From the NCBI GenBank assembly GCA_025200525.1, contig CM045770.1, positions 127,263,429 through 127,327,428 of the forward strand: DNA of 64,000 nt. Reading direction: 5' to 3'. The stretch comes from Camellia lanceoleosa (Eukaryota; Streptophyta; Magnoliopsida; Ericales; Theaceae). The notes beneath the pieces were generated by a model. It was not told the DNA's origin and did not search any database. It saw nothing but the letters and a program-made list of their open reading frames with translations. This document shows positions 34,756-45,142 of the stretch, piece after piece. The translations under genes were made by a program, and so were the position numbers. Positions within the stretch are counted from its first letter, which is position 1; each line of letters opens with the position of its first letter.

Positions 34756-34926
34756 CAATAATGCTACATATCATGAAAAAATTTTCATGAAAATAATCAT
34801 GAAAGTTTTGTGACCCTTGGATTACACTTAAAATAAAGCACCACACACTAATCAAGATTATCTAAGGATCATAAATCTTTCATGATTATTTTCATAAAAA
34901 AAATTTCATGATCTCTAATTTTTCTC
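34756..34926. mobile_element. 171-bp Mutator-like MITE, copy 2 (inverted relative to copy 1)
   Basis: Its reverse complement matches the 33944-34113 element along its whole length, for example TCTTGATTAGTGTGTGGTGC and GTGTAATCCAAGGGTCACAA. It is flanked by perfect 9-bp TSDs ATTATGCAT (34747-34755, 34927-34935). The second gene copy has the single empty site ATTATGCATGCATGG near 51367. Confidence 0.85.
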
Positions 34927-35167
34927 ATTATGCATGCATGGCTACTTAATTAAACTTCTTCTCTACGCATTCCCACCTCTTTTGAAGCGATATGCATATA
35001 TTATATATATACGCAACAAACTTTCATCACTCCTAAATAGGAATGGCAACGGGGCGGGGCAGGGCGGGGCCGGGGACTACACTCCCCGTCCCCGATCCCC
35101 GAAAGTTATATATGCCCCGTCCCCGTCCCCAATCCCCGACGGGGACTCACAAACCGGCCCCATCCCC

Positions 35168-35207
35168 GCCCCCGATCGGGGATCCCCGCCCCCGATCGGG
35201 GATCCCC
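35168..35207. repeat. Subterminal 20-bp direct repeat of the hAT element
   Basis: GCCCCCGATCGGGGATCCCC is repeated back to back, each copy with an internal palindrome. Subterminal GC-rich repeats of hAT elements are commonly transposase-binding sites; that role is inferred here. Confidence 0.6.
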
Positions 35208-35485
35208 GACCCTGAAAAATCCCCCGGTTTTTTTTTTTTTATCAATAAAAATCTGTAAACATGGACTAAAATATATTTGAGACAATGAAGACAATGCCAT
35301 ACAAAACCTGTAGCATTGCCAATTAAAAAAATTTTGTAGCAGTGCCAATTAAAAATACATCCTGTACCATCATACACAACCCACACACAAAACATTGAGA
35401 AAATTCAGCAGCCCAATTAAAAAATACATCCTGTAGCAATGTCATAACAGTGTCATCACGGTGCCATACAAAACTCATAAAATAG

Positions 35486-36024
35486 TGTGGGGAGATATTT
35501 TATGAGTACCAACACGTGGCAAGGTGACGCCGACGTGTCAGCCGAGATGCCACGTGTCGTGGTAGTTACGCCGAGGTTATCTCGGAGTTGCCAAGGTTAT
35601 CTCCGAAGATATCGGAGTCCGAGATAAGCGAATAAAGGACAAGAGTCCTAGATTGAGAGAAGACTTCAGTTTGGGTAAAGATGAAACTCTTAGAGGGTTT
35701 TTCCTAATCCCACTGGGAGTTCAAGAATAGCAGTAATCCTCAGTCCATTGGAGTTAGGCTCCTATTGGGACTAGGATTGTGTTGGCTATAAAAGAGAGGC
35801 ACCCCCATGGGTCTAAGGTATGTTTTTTATGCTCAAGCTTGTGAGTTGAATACTTGATTATCTTTGAGAGATATACTGACTTGATCGTCGGAGTGCCCCC
35901 GGGTAGAAGAACTGCCGCCGGAGCCTTTTCTTTCTGTGCAGGACAGTAGGGTGCCATCTATTCTGCCTGTGCTCTACAGCTGAATCACTAAGAAGGGCAG
36001 TGTGATCAAAAAATCACTCACACA
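35486..36024 (+). mobile_element. 5' LTR of Tat element B
   Basis: 539 bp. TATA box TATAAAAG at 35787-35794, 301 bp from the LTR start, the same offset as in the 3' LTR. A region near 35882 (TTGATCGTCGGAGTGCCCCC) lies in the likely transcribed R-U5 part. Confidence 0.95.
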
Positions 36025-36047
36025 ATTTGGCGCCGTCTGTGGGAAAG
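36025..36047 (+). other. Primer-binding site of Tat element B
   Basis: TTTGGCGCCGTCTGTGGGAA begins immediately after the LTR, a PBS wording frequent in plant Tat/Athila-group elements. The exact tRNA primer was not determined. Confidence 0.7.
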
Positions 36048-36059
36048 AAAGATGAATAG

Positions 36060-37838
36060 ATGGCCAGTAACGCACAACAAGAAAAGATTGGGAATGACAC
36101 TCCCGCAGGAAGTAACAGACCTATCGACCTTGACATTGAAGGAGACAATCACAACGAAGGAGCCCGTAACCAGGAGCGCGGAGGCAAAGACGTCAGCCAG
36201 GAGGGCGACACCTCAAAGAAGACAGATCAGGACAGATACTACAGTGAAGATAACCTCCAGGTATGGAGGGATAGGTGCCTACGGATGGATGAGGAAGTGA
36301 AAGAATTGGCAAACAAGTTGGCAGACCTGCAGTCGGTCGTCAACTTTGTGATGCAAAACAATGTCATGCAGCCACCATACCTGCTGCAGGACACGGCAAT
36401 TCCAGCAGTTAATACTCAGAAGGGAAGAAGGAAAATAATTCCCGAAGTACCTCAACACACCAGAAGCGGAAGGCACTCTCACCCGCTTTCCAGGGAAGTC
36501 GGACAAGAAGAGCCGAGACAAGAAAAGTCCCAAAGGACATATCATACGAAGGACCCAGAGCCCAGAGAACATCGGCATGTCCAAAAGCAGGCGCTCTACT
36601 TTGACACGACCCATGGAGAAAGATCAAAGCGGGCCCCTCACGTGGCCGAAAGTAGTGTGCCAAAAAGGCTGAAGTCAAAAGATAGCCGAGCTCCAAGGAG
36701 GAGTAAAGAAGACCTGAGAAATTACCTCAAGAGGAAGGAACAGAATGCGGAAGCCGAGGTTACCTCACCCGATAAGCCAAAGACACCGTTCTCGGTAGAG
36801 CTGGACAAATTTGAGGCACCAAAGAGATTTAGTATGCCGAGATTTCAAATATACGATGGTAAGTCAGATCCTAACTTCCACGTTAGATTATTCTTGAACT
36901 CAATGGCACTATACAGTGGAAACGAGCCGTTACTCTGCAAAGTGTTCCCCTCATCCTTTGGGGAGATTGCATCAGATTGGTTCCACAAATTGCCAAAAGG
37001 AAGTCTGAAGACTTGGGAAAGCCTGGCCGAGATGTTTGTGGCCAGGTTCATGACAAATAAGCTACAGCCGTTAAGGGTGGACGCATTAATAGCTCTGAAA
37101 ATCAGCAAGGATGAAGGCCTTAGGGCCTATGCAAAAAGATACTATGAGGTGTTCAATCGAATACCCGAATGCAACCAAGAAGTAGCAGTCGTGTCTTTCA
37201 AGAACGGCCTAAAAGATGATTGTTCACTGCGGAAATCTTTGGCAAAGACGTTGCAGAAGAGCATGGAAGAGCTCATGGCAAGAATCGAGAAGTATGCCAG
37301 GGCCGAGGAGGATACATCGGGGAATAAGGAAGTAAAACAGGAAAAAGGAGCATTTAGCAAAGCGAGGAGATAGAATTGAAGGAAAAGCAGTGTAATCGTG
37401 TTCCGAATCCAGGTCCACAAAGTCTTAGATCAAATCCGAAATCAACCCTATTTCAGAGCACCAGCAAAAGCCCCAGGGGAATACATGGGCAGGAACCTTG
37501 GTAGGCGTTGTGCTTACCACAATGAAGAAGGGCACCCAACTCAGGGCTGTAGAGTCCTAAAGGCATACTTAGAGGACTTGGTAAGACAAGGCCATCTGAG
37601 GAATCTTGTCGACGAAGCCAGGACCAAAGAAGAACAGGCAAGGTTGCCTCAAGCACCAGCAGCCCCACCTTCCCCAGCACAGCAACCACAGGGAAGGGGA
37701 CCTAAGGTGGTTAATGTAATTCACTCCAAAGTGAACAAAAACGACATACGTGGAGAAACCCAAAGAGTAAAACACCTGCGCAGACGTGAACTGGTCGGCG
37801 AAAAAGACCTCGATGCGAAGAGTACCCGAGTTCGATGA
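36060..37838 (+). pseudogene. gag of Tat element B, interrupted by two stops
   Basis: The first 437 codons are open. They comprise an acidic/polar N-terminus, a predicted coiled-coil stretch near residues 75-100, a basic linker, then the gag core (RFSMPRFQIYDGKSDPNFHV near residue 260, FGEIASDWFHKLPKGS, EGLRAYAKRYYEVFNRIP). Two in-frame stops (TAG at 37371 and TGA at 37377) precede the continuation in the same frame. That part contains a zinc-knuckle-like RRCAYHNEEGHPTQGC and the conserved YLEDLVRQGHLR. The frame then shifts to the protease frame near 37835. The ATG lies only 36 bp after the LTR. Confidence 0.85.
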
Positions 37839-38482
37839 TAGCCTTCACCGAAGCCGACCTAGAGATGGTCCAGCACCCACATAATGATGCCTTGGTAGTA
37901 TCCCTCCAGGTTGGGGAGTGCCAAGTGAAACGCATCCTCAGAGATCAAGGCAGTTCTTGTGACATCATGTATGTCAGATGTTACAAGGAGCTGGGCCTTC
38001 ACCCAGATGACATGGAGCAATCGAATGGCCCGATGGTCGGCTTTAATGGAACGCTGATATGGCTATTGGGAGCTACAAACTTGGAAGTACAAGCCGGCAC
38101 TAAGAAGATCAGGATGGAGTTCATCGTGATAGACACACCTTCACCTTACAACATCATCTTGGGAAGACCATGGTTGCATACAATGGGGGCAGTTCCCTCA
38201 ACATTGCATCAACTATTGCAGTTCCCAACAGAACATGGAATTGAAGAAGTCAGAGGAGACCAGCTACAGGCAAAAAACTGCTCCATGGTAGTAATGAAAA
38301 CAACCTGCAACATACAAGAACCAGGGAAAGCAGAGATTAAAGATGAGGACATGGAGGTCTTAGATGATGTCGGCAAGGAGCCGGCCAAGAAGAGTAAGGA
38401 AACATTAAAGAAAATCTTCATCCAGGAGGGCGATGAAGAGCGCCTTTTTCTTCTCGGCTCAGGCTTAGCCGAAGAAGAATAA
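37835..38482 (+). pseudogene. Protease region of Tat element B
   Basis: 215 codons containing ILRDQGSSCDIMYVRCYKEL, the lineage variant of the aspartic protease active site, and VIDTPSPYNIILGRPWLH. The linker toward RT ends LGSGLAEEE and is then closed by adjacent TAA and TAG codons (38480-38485). Element A reads on at the same place with Glu and Arg codons. Normally part of a gag-pol polyprotein. Confidence 0.85.
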
Positions 38483-38518
38483 TAGGAACTGGAAGCCTTT
38501 TTTAGAGCAAACATAGAG

Positions 38519-39733
38519 GTGTTCGCCTGGACACCTTATGAAATGCCTGGCATTGACCCCGAGGTCACATGTCACAGACTAAACGTTGACAAATCGGCCA
38601 AACCTGTAATACAACGAGCCAGAAGACCGATGTTGATGCACGTCGAAGTAGTGGAGGAGGAAGTAGACAGACTTTTAGAGGCCAGGGCCATCAGAGAAGT
38701 CAATTATCCGACATGGCTATCAAACACTATGGTGGTAAAGAAGAAGAACGGCAAATGGAAGGTATGCGTAGATTTTACAAGCCTAAACAAAGCATGTCCC
38801 AAAGACAGCTTCCCTCTGCCCAAAATTGACCAGCTGGTGCATGCCACATCTGGACATGGAAGGATGAGCTTCCTGGATGCTTATAGGGGGTACCACCAGA
38901 TAGCCATGTACCCCCCAGATGAAGAGAAGACAGCGTTCATCACCCCAAAAGGCCTGTACTGTTACAGAGTGATGCCTTTTGGATTGAAAAACGCAGGAGC
39001 AACCTACCAAAGGCTGGTAACCGAAATGTTCAAGCACCTGATAGGCCAAACAGTAGAAGTTTACATCGATGACATGGTCGTGAAGACCAAGGAGCCTAAG
39101 AGTCACCTTGCCGACCTAAAAAAGGTATTTGAAATCCTCAAAACATATCGGCTCCGACTCAACGCATCAAAGTGCGCGTTTGGAGTTGGATCTGGTAAGT
39201 TTCTGGGGTACCTAGTAACAAGGAGGGGCATAGAGGCTAGCCCAGATCAGATCAAGGCCATTTTAAACCTACAGAGCCCGACATCGGCAAAACAGGTACA
39301 AATGCTTACTGGAAGGGCCGCAGCCCTAAACAAGTTCATAAGCCGAAGCTCAGACAAATGTAAACCCTTTTTCAACCTGGTAAAAAAGAACACAGACTTC
39401 CTATGGACTGAGGAATGTGAGGCTGCTTTGGCCGACCTAAAAAAATATTTGACCACGGCTCCAGTCCTCTCAACACCTAAACCTGGGGAAGAGTTGTTTT
39501 TGTATTTAGCCGTGTCAGAACACGCAGTAAGTGCAGTGCTAATCCGAAAAGAACAAGGAGAACAGAAGGCTGTCTATTATACAAGTAAAACCTTGGCCAA
39601 CGTTGAAACAAGGTATCTACCACTGGAGAAACTGATGTTGGCCTTGGTAATGGCCTCAAAGAAATTGAACCATTACTTTCAGGCGCACAAGATTGTGGTG
39701 CTAACAGAGCACCCACTAAAGTTCTTGTTGTAA
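38519..39733 (+). pseudogene. Reverse transcriptase of Tat element B
   Basis: 404 open codons, nearly full length. RT motifs in order: VCVDFTSLNKACPKDSFPLP near residue 85, SFLDAYRGYHQIAMY, FGLKNAGATYQRLV, the catalytic YIDDMVVK near residue 182 with both Asp intact, FLGYLVTRRGIE, then the RT-linked RNase H region with YYTSKTLANVETRY. A TAA at 39731 closes the frame within the RNase H. The same frame continues from 39734 ([20 protein letters not shown]). Together with 37835-38482 it lies in one frame with only point stops. Confidence 0.9.
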
Positions 39734-40243
39734 CAAGGAGACTTAATAGGAAGAATTGGAAGGTGGGCAGTGGCCTTAGGCCAGTATGACCTGGAGTTCA
39801 GGCCCAGAACAGCAATTAAGGGCCAAGTTTTGGCCGACTTCGTGGCAGAATTTACACCTGAATCCATCGAACATCAGGCTCCGTTGAGCCGAGATGAACG
39901 AGGTCCCAGCAAGCAAGGAGAATCCCAACCAAAGGCAAAACAGCAAAGGAAGGAACTCAGACCCTGCACTATCTACATCGGCGACTCCTTCAAACTGTTT
40001 GTCGATGGAAATTCAAACCGACAGGGAGCAGGGGCAGGAGTACTGCTGATATCTCCAGATGGAGAAATAATAGAACAGTCCATCCGTTTGGGGTTCAAGG
40101 CCTCAAACAATGAAGCGCGAATCTAAGCATTAATTGCGAAGTGAAATTAGCGGCGCGGCAAAGCAGATGAGGTAATAGTTTTTTGTGATTCACAGTTAAT
40201 TGTTAACCAGTCAACAGGAGAATTTGCAGCCAGAGACAGGAGG
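39734..40243 (+). pseudogene. Second (archaeal-type) RNase H of Tat element B
   Basis: After the end of the RT-linked RNase H ([17 protein letters not shown]) comes a second RNase H domain with [18 protein letters not shown] (first Asp), ASNNEA (Glu) and FCDSQLIVNQ (Asp). Dual RNase H is characteristic of the Tat lineage. Stops at 40124 and nearby (TAA, TGA, TAG within 25 bp) interrupt it. The frame is the same as RT. Confidence 0.8.
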
Positions 40244-41687
40244 ATGTCGGCATATGCAAAAGAGGTCATCAGATTGGCAACCCTTTTTCAGAACTGCCGA
40301 CTTCTCCAAGTGAGCCGAGATGATAATAACCACGCCGACGCGTTGGCCAACCTGGCAAGTTCAATACAGACTAGAAAAACGAGGACAATTATGATTGACT
40401 ACATGTCGGGCCCGAGCATAAAACCACAGAACACAGAGCAAGAAGCAATGTGTGTGGACATGGGGCCAAGCTGGATGGATGCAATTGTTGCATTCCTGAA
40501 AGAAGGAAGACTGCTAGAAGACCGCAAGGAGGCACACAAAGTCAGATTGAAGTCGGCAAGATTCAGCCTGACTGCGGACGGACATCTCTACAGAATATCC
40601 TTCACTGGACCCCTTTTAAGGTGCGTACACCCTTTGCAGGTTGAGGATTTTTTATATGAAATTCATGAAGGGATTTGTGGAAGCCACGCTGGGAGCAGAT
40701 CACTAGCTCACAGGGCCATTACCCAGGGGTATTGGTGGCCCTACATGCAAAAAGATGCAGAAGCATACGTGAAAAAGTGCGAACAATGCCAAAGGTTTGC
40801 ACCTTTGATTCATCGACCATTCTTGACTGAATCCAGTATCCAGCCCTTGGCCATTTGCCCAGTGGGGCATGGATCTGGTTGGACAACTTCCCCAAGCAAC
40901 TGGGCAGAGAAAATACTTGCTAGTAGCAACAGATTACTTCACAAAGTGGATAGAGGCAAAACCTCTAGCCAAAATTCGAGATGTGGACGTCAAGAATTTC
41001 ATATGGAAAAACATTATCACCAGATTTGGCATTCCCAGAGCCATAGTTGCCAACAACGGAACGCAGTTTGACAGCAAACTCATCAAGAACTTTTGCGCGA
41101 AATTCAAGATCAAGAATTATTTTTCCACACCAAGTTTTCCCCAAAGAAATGAGCAAGCAGAGGCCTCCAACAAAGTAATTTTGGATGGAATAAAGAAGAG
41201 GCTGCAGGCAGCAAAAGGAAAGTGGGTAGACGAATTGCCCAACGTGCTTTGGGCATATCAAACAACACCGAGAAGATCAACAGGGGAATCCCCCTTTGCC
41301 ATGGCTTATGGCACAGAAGCAGTAATTCCACTAGAAGTCGGCATTCCAGGGATCCGCACCCAGGGAGTTGAGAATGGGACTAATGACATACTCTTAGCCC
41401 GAGATCTGGATCTTTTGGAAGAACGAAGAGAGAAGGTTGCAATTCAGCTTGCTAGAGCTTACAACAAGAAGGTCAATCGAAGAGATTTTCAAATCGGCGA
41501 CTTAGTCTTGAGAAAAGTCGTCGGCAACAAGAAGGATCCCAGAGAGGGCAAGCTTGGCCCAAACTGGGAAGGACCCTACAGAATTACTTCGGTATTAGGC
41601 AATGGAGCTTATCGGCTTGAGGACAATGAGGGCAAAGCATTACCAAGACCTTGGAACACTTGTAATTTGAAATTTTTTTATCATTAG
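40244..41687 (+). pseudogene. Integrase of Tat element B, catalytic Asp replaced by Asn
   Basis: The zinc-binding domain (FLYEIHEGICGSHAG … CEQCQRFAP) is in the first frame up to about 40840. One frameshift later, from 40869, come the catalytic core and the C-terminal domain. The core has MDLVGQLPQATGQRKY, VATDYFTKWIEAK (first Asp) and AIVANNGTQFDSK, where the expected DNG is NNG, so the second catalytic Asp is lost. QRNEQAEASNK follows, with the Glu kept. The C-terminal part ends in GPYRITSVLGNGAYRLED. Element A keeps DNG at the same site. Both the frameshift and this change make integrase inactive here. Confidence 0.88.
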
Positions 41688-41847
41688 ATATGCATTATTT
41701 TGGCCGATGTCATCAATAAAATCTTTTCAGAATTCTTCAGACACATATGATTGATAAAGATACATAATGTTGTTTTTGGGAAACATAAACAATGAGAACC
41801 CAAGTAGAACTTAGGTTCACATTGGGGGCAAAGAGAAGACAAAGACA

Positions 41848-42440
41848 CTTAGCTTCACTTGTTGAAATTTGTAGCAATTTACAAGTTGAAGTTAAGCCGA
41901 GATGGTTCCTTAGCTTCACTTATTGAAATTTGTAGCAATTTACAAGTTGAAGTTAAGCCGAGATGGTTCCTTAGCTTCACTTGTTGAAATTTATAGCAAT
42001 TTACAAGTTGAAGTTAAGCTGAGATGGTTCCTTAGCTTCACTTGTTGAAATTTGTAGCAATTTACAAGTTGAAGTTAAGCCAAGATTACTGTTTCTCTTC
42101 GCTTGTTGAAATTTGTAGCAATTTACAAGTCGAAGTTAAGCCGATGTTATTGCTTACAGACTTATAGCAATCTACTGGTTGGTTAAACCAAAGAAGATGC
42201 TTAATAGTTGTTGAAATTTGCAGCAATTTACAAGTTGGAGTTATGCCAACATATGATCATCTGTTGAAATTTGTAGCAATTTACAGGTGGAAGTACAACC
42301 TAAGTATATTGTTTAAACACTTGTTGAAATTTACAAGTAGATCATTGTTTAGCACTTGTTATAATTTGAGAAAAGCTTACTGTATATATTAATCCTTGTT
42401 GAAATTTGTAGCAATTTACAAGTAGGTTAGACTGAGATCA
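41848..42440 (+). repeat. 61-bp tandem repeat with hairpin core, Tat element B
   Basis: Four near-identical 61-bp units start at 41848, 41909, 41970 and 42031 (CTTAGCTTCACTTGTTGAAA …). Five or more degenerate units follow to about 42440. Each unit contains ACTTGTTGAAATT and AATTTACAAGT, which can pair as an 11-bp imperfect hairpin. It sits between pol and the 3' end of the antisense gene. A diverged counterpart exists in element A (22.9-23.2 kb). Confidence 0.85.
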
Positions 42441-43625
42441 TTACCTAAACACTTGTTGAAACTTGAGAAAAGTTTGCAGAATTAACATTGAATAGCATAC
42501 ATTTTACACCTGTTTATAGTTTGCAGGACAGTATCCTGCCGAAGTAAAGTTTGTAGTTATTATACCCGAGGTATGTAACCCCGAGAAGATTGCACAAAGG
42601 AGGAAAAGAATGAAAGGCATGCGAAATATTCTAAGTATGGAATCATGCAGAAGTAATCAAGAGAAATTAAAGATTAAAACATTCAAAGGAAAACAGTTAC
42701 AGTTGTATATAGAGAAGGCACTACGGCCTACCAGAAGTACATTGTTCAGAAAACAAAACAAAGTACAAGGGTGCAAAAGAAAAGACATAAAAGTTAAGAT
42801 TCTTCAGCATTAACAGCTAGCTGGATTTGAACCTCAGAAACCACTTGAAGAGATGCCTCGGCTTCCTGTTTTGCCGCTATCTCGGCGTCAATCTGGGCCA
42901 AGGTTTCATCAACACTCTTGCCGACTTTAGGAACGTCGGACAAACCCTGCTCCGGGGTAGCCTCCTTGGCAACTGCATCACCATCATCATCTTGAGTCAG
43001 GTCCAAGACCTGCTCATTCAGAGAAGGAGACTTAGCCCCAACAGCCTCCTTGGACTTCCTTAATAAGGCCTCGTCCTCACCTTCCACCTCATCTTCGGAT
43101 TCAGATTCAGATTCTCCTTCAAGTTGGCTTGAAGGAGGAGGAGGGGGGAATGGCAGAGGGATATCATCAGTCTTGTGCAGTGGCGAGTCATCTGGGACAT
43201 TGAGCTTTTTGGCAAGGGCCATCCAACCAAGGGAGAAGCCCCTGTTACATGCCTGCCTGACTTGAAGCTTGTAGTCCTTCGTAACGTCAGCTATGCCCTG
43301 AGAATAGGCCTTTTCGTCGGCCTCTTTGATTTCAGCCTCTTTAGTGGCCAGGGCCTGCTGAAGCTCTTTTTCAGCTTGGGCCATTTTTTCTTCGGCCTCA
43401 TTTCTGAGCTTCGGCAACTTTCTTGATGGCCTCAGCAGCTTCAGCCTTCTCTTCGGCTAATGTTTGGGCCTTAGTAGCGGCCTCAGCTTGATCCTCCAAC
43501 TTCTTCATTCTTGCTTCAAGGCTCTTATTGATCTTTTGAAGGGCAAAATATTCCTTCTTCATCTCGGATAATTTCTCCCTATTTTCAAAAGATTGCATGG
43601 AGAAGGAGTGGGCATGCTGAACAGC

Positions 43626-43715
43626 CTACAAAGAGTGTAAAGCAAAAAATTATTACAAAATCTCACAAGTATGAAAAGATGAGGAAAATACAAGTTACCA
43701 AGTGAAGACACTTAC
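43626..43715 (-). other. Intron 2 of antisense gene B
   Basis: 90 bp, in minus sense GTAAGTGTCTTC … CTTTGTAG. The downstream exon starts with AVQHAHS as in element A (21804-21896). Confidence 0.78.
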
Positions 43716-44521
43716 TTGAACACAGCGTTGAAGCATGAAAGCATAATTTTCGTACTCACTCATTTCAGCATTCTTCTCCAGATCACCTGGGAGAAGAAGA
43801 GCTGTACTGAGTGCAACGCCGATATTTATGTCGTCGGCGCTATCAGTAGCCATAACCAGCTTATTTTCCAAAGTAATCTAGGGCGTCCAGGGGACGTTTG
43901 GTACTTTGGACTTTGAAGTCGTTGTAGAGGAGGACTTCGGCCTCTTTGACTTTGAGGACTCTGATGGCTGGGCCTCTGCGTGCCTCTTCCCAGTAGTTGG
44001 TTGGGATTTGCTGCTCTCAGCCAACTTGGAGATGGGCAGGGCATCCTCAGCCTCAACCTCAGTAGCCTTGGCCTTAGGCTGGGCCTTCTTTGTCCTTTTT
44101 GGCTTTGGTGGTGGCATAGATTGGGTAGGCACAGCATCGATGTTGGTTAGGAGGTCGGCTAAAAGATCTTGGGCGACAGGCTTTGGGCGAACCATTTCGG
44201 CAGTTTTGGCGAGTCTGCGCCGGCGTTTTCGTTCGGGTATTGGTATCAAGTATGGGGCTGAAGTTGATGGTTGATCGACTGGATCAGAGGTTAACCCTTG
44301 GTCAGCCCGAGATGTTGATGCGATTTGTAGAGTGGTAGCAGAGGGAGGAGATGAGCTCTTCTTCTTTCTTTTCGGGACGTCGGGCAGTGTAGACTTGTAC
44401 GTCGGAATAAAATTCAGTACCAGTGGAGCCTTGTGCTTTTGGATTGGCAGATCAATGAGCTTCTTTAAATCTTTGCCTGGGAAGTAGGACTGGCGAAAAT
44501 CCTTTGGTGGCTTGCGAACAT

Positions 44522-44607
44522 CTGCAAGAAGAGCAAGACATTAGAAACAAACAAAGTTTTGAAAACTTGAAAAAGAAACAACTAAGTAATTGACACTGGG
44601 CTCTTAC
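44522..44607 (-). other. Intron 1 of antisense gene B
   Basis: 86 bp, in minus sense GTAAGAGCCC … CTTCTTGCAG. Same position as 20826-20922 of element A. Confidence 0.75.
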
Positions 44608-45142
44608 CCTTGCCCTCTTTAACTGTTCGAGGAAGAGGGTATAGATGGACATCCTCATCTGGGGCAAACTCCCAATTTCCAGAGGCAATGAGGTAGTCAT
44701 CTCCAGCCCCCTTGTGGAGTCTGGGAGGTCGGCTACGATTTTGAACTCGGTGGACCTCGGCTTGAGGTAATAGACGAAACCTTTTTCTTTTAAGTTTAGG
44801 GCGCACATGGTATAACAATATTGGATATCGGCAAGGGTGATCCTAACGTTCTCCTGCCTAGCTAGGGCTATGATACCATTGATCACTCGATAGGAGTTGA
44901 TGGTAAGTTGCATGGGGTTCAACCTATAGTAGTGGAGAACTTCGCGAAAAAAGGGGATTAAATGGAAGCCGGAGTCCACATTCAGCAAAAGCTACAATAG
45001 GGAAGGGCATTGTATTGTCTGTAGGCATGATGGAATCGTCATCCCCAGCTAACCTAAGGTAAACATCGGCTGGAATAGAGAACTCTTCTCTAAAGTATTC
45101 GAGTTTGGTTGGGGTATCTACCCTATGTCTCCACATACCCAT

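Larger units (their letters stand above)
42794..45142 (-). pseudogene. Antisense three-exon gene of Tat element B (Transposase_28-like, coiled coil)
   Basis: Opposite in direction to gag-pol. Exon 1 (45142-44608): ATG, RVDTPTKLEYFREEF, then VLHYYRLNPMQLTINSYRV, the Transposase_28-type domain. Exon 2 (44521-43716): FRQSYFPG, Lys/Pro-rich nuclear-like segments (ERKRRRRLAK, KPKRTKKAQPK). Exon 3 (43625-42794): AVQHAHS, a coiled coil of about 90 residues, a GFSLGWMAL segment, an acidic Ser/Glu/Asp tract, and QVLDLTQDDDGD, which looks like a SUMO-interacting motif. The likely full product is about 700 residues. Lesions: an extra T in a T6 run (44948-44953), an extra-base frameshift near 44720, a stop near 43868 and a frameshift near 43400. 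Exon structure and motifs are conserved with element A. Function unknown. Confidence 0.8.

Noticed and set aside
43906..44274. 122-codon plus-strand frame inside Tat element B
   Set aside because: It is the complement of exon 2 of the antisense gene, whose Lys/Ser/Pro-rich frame is the conserved one.
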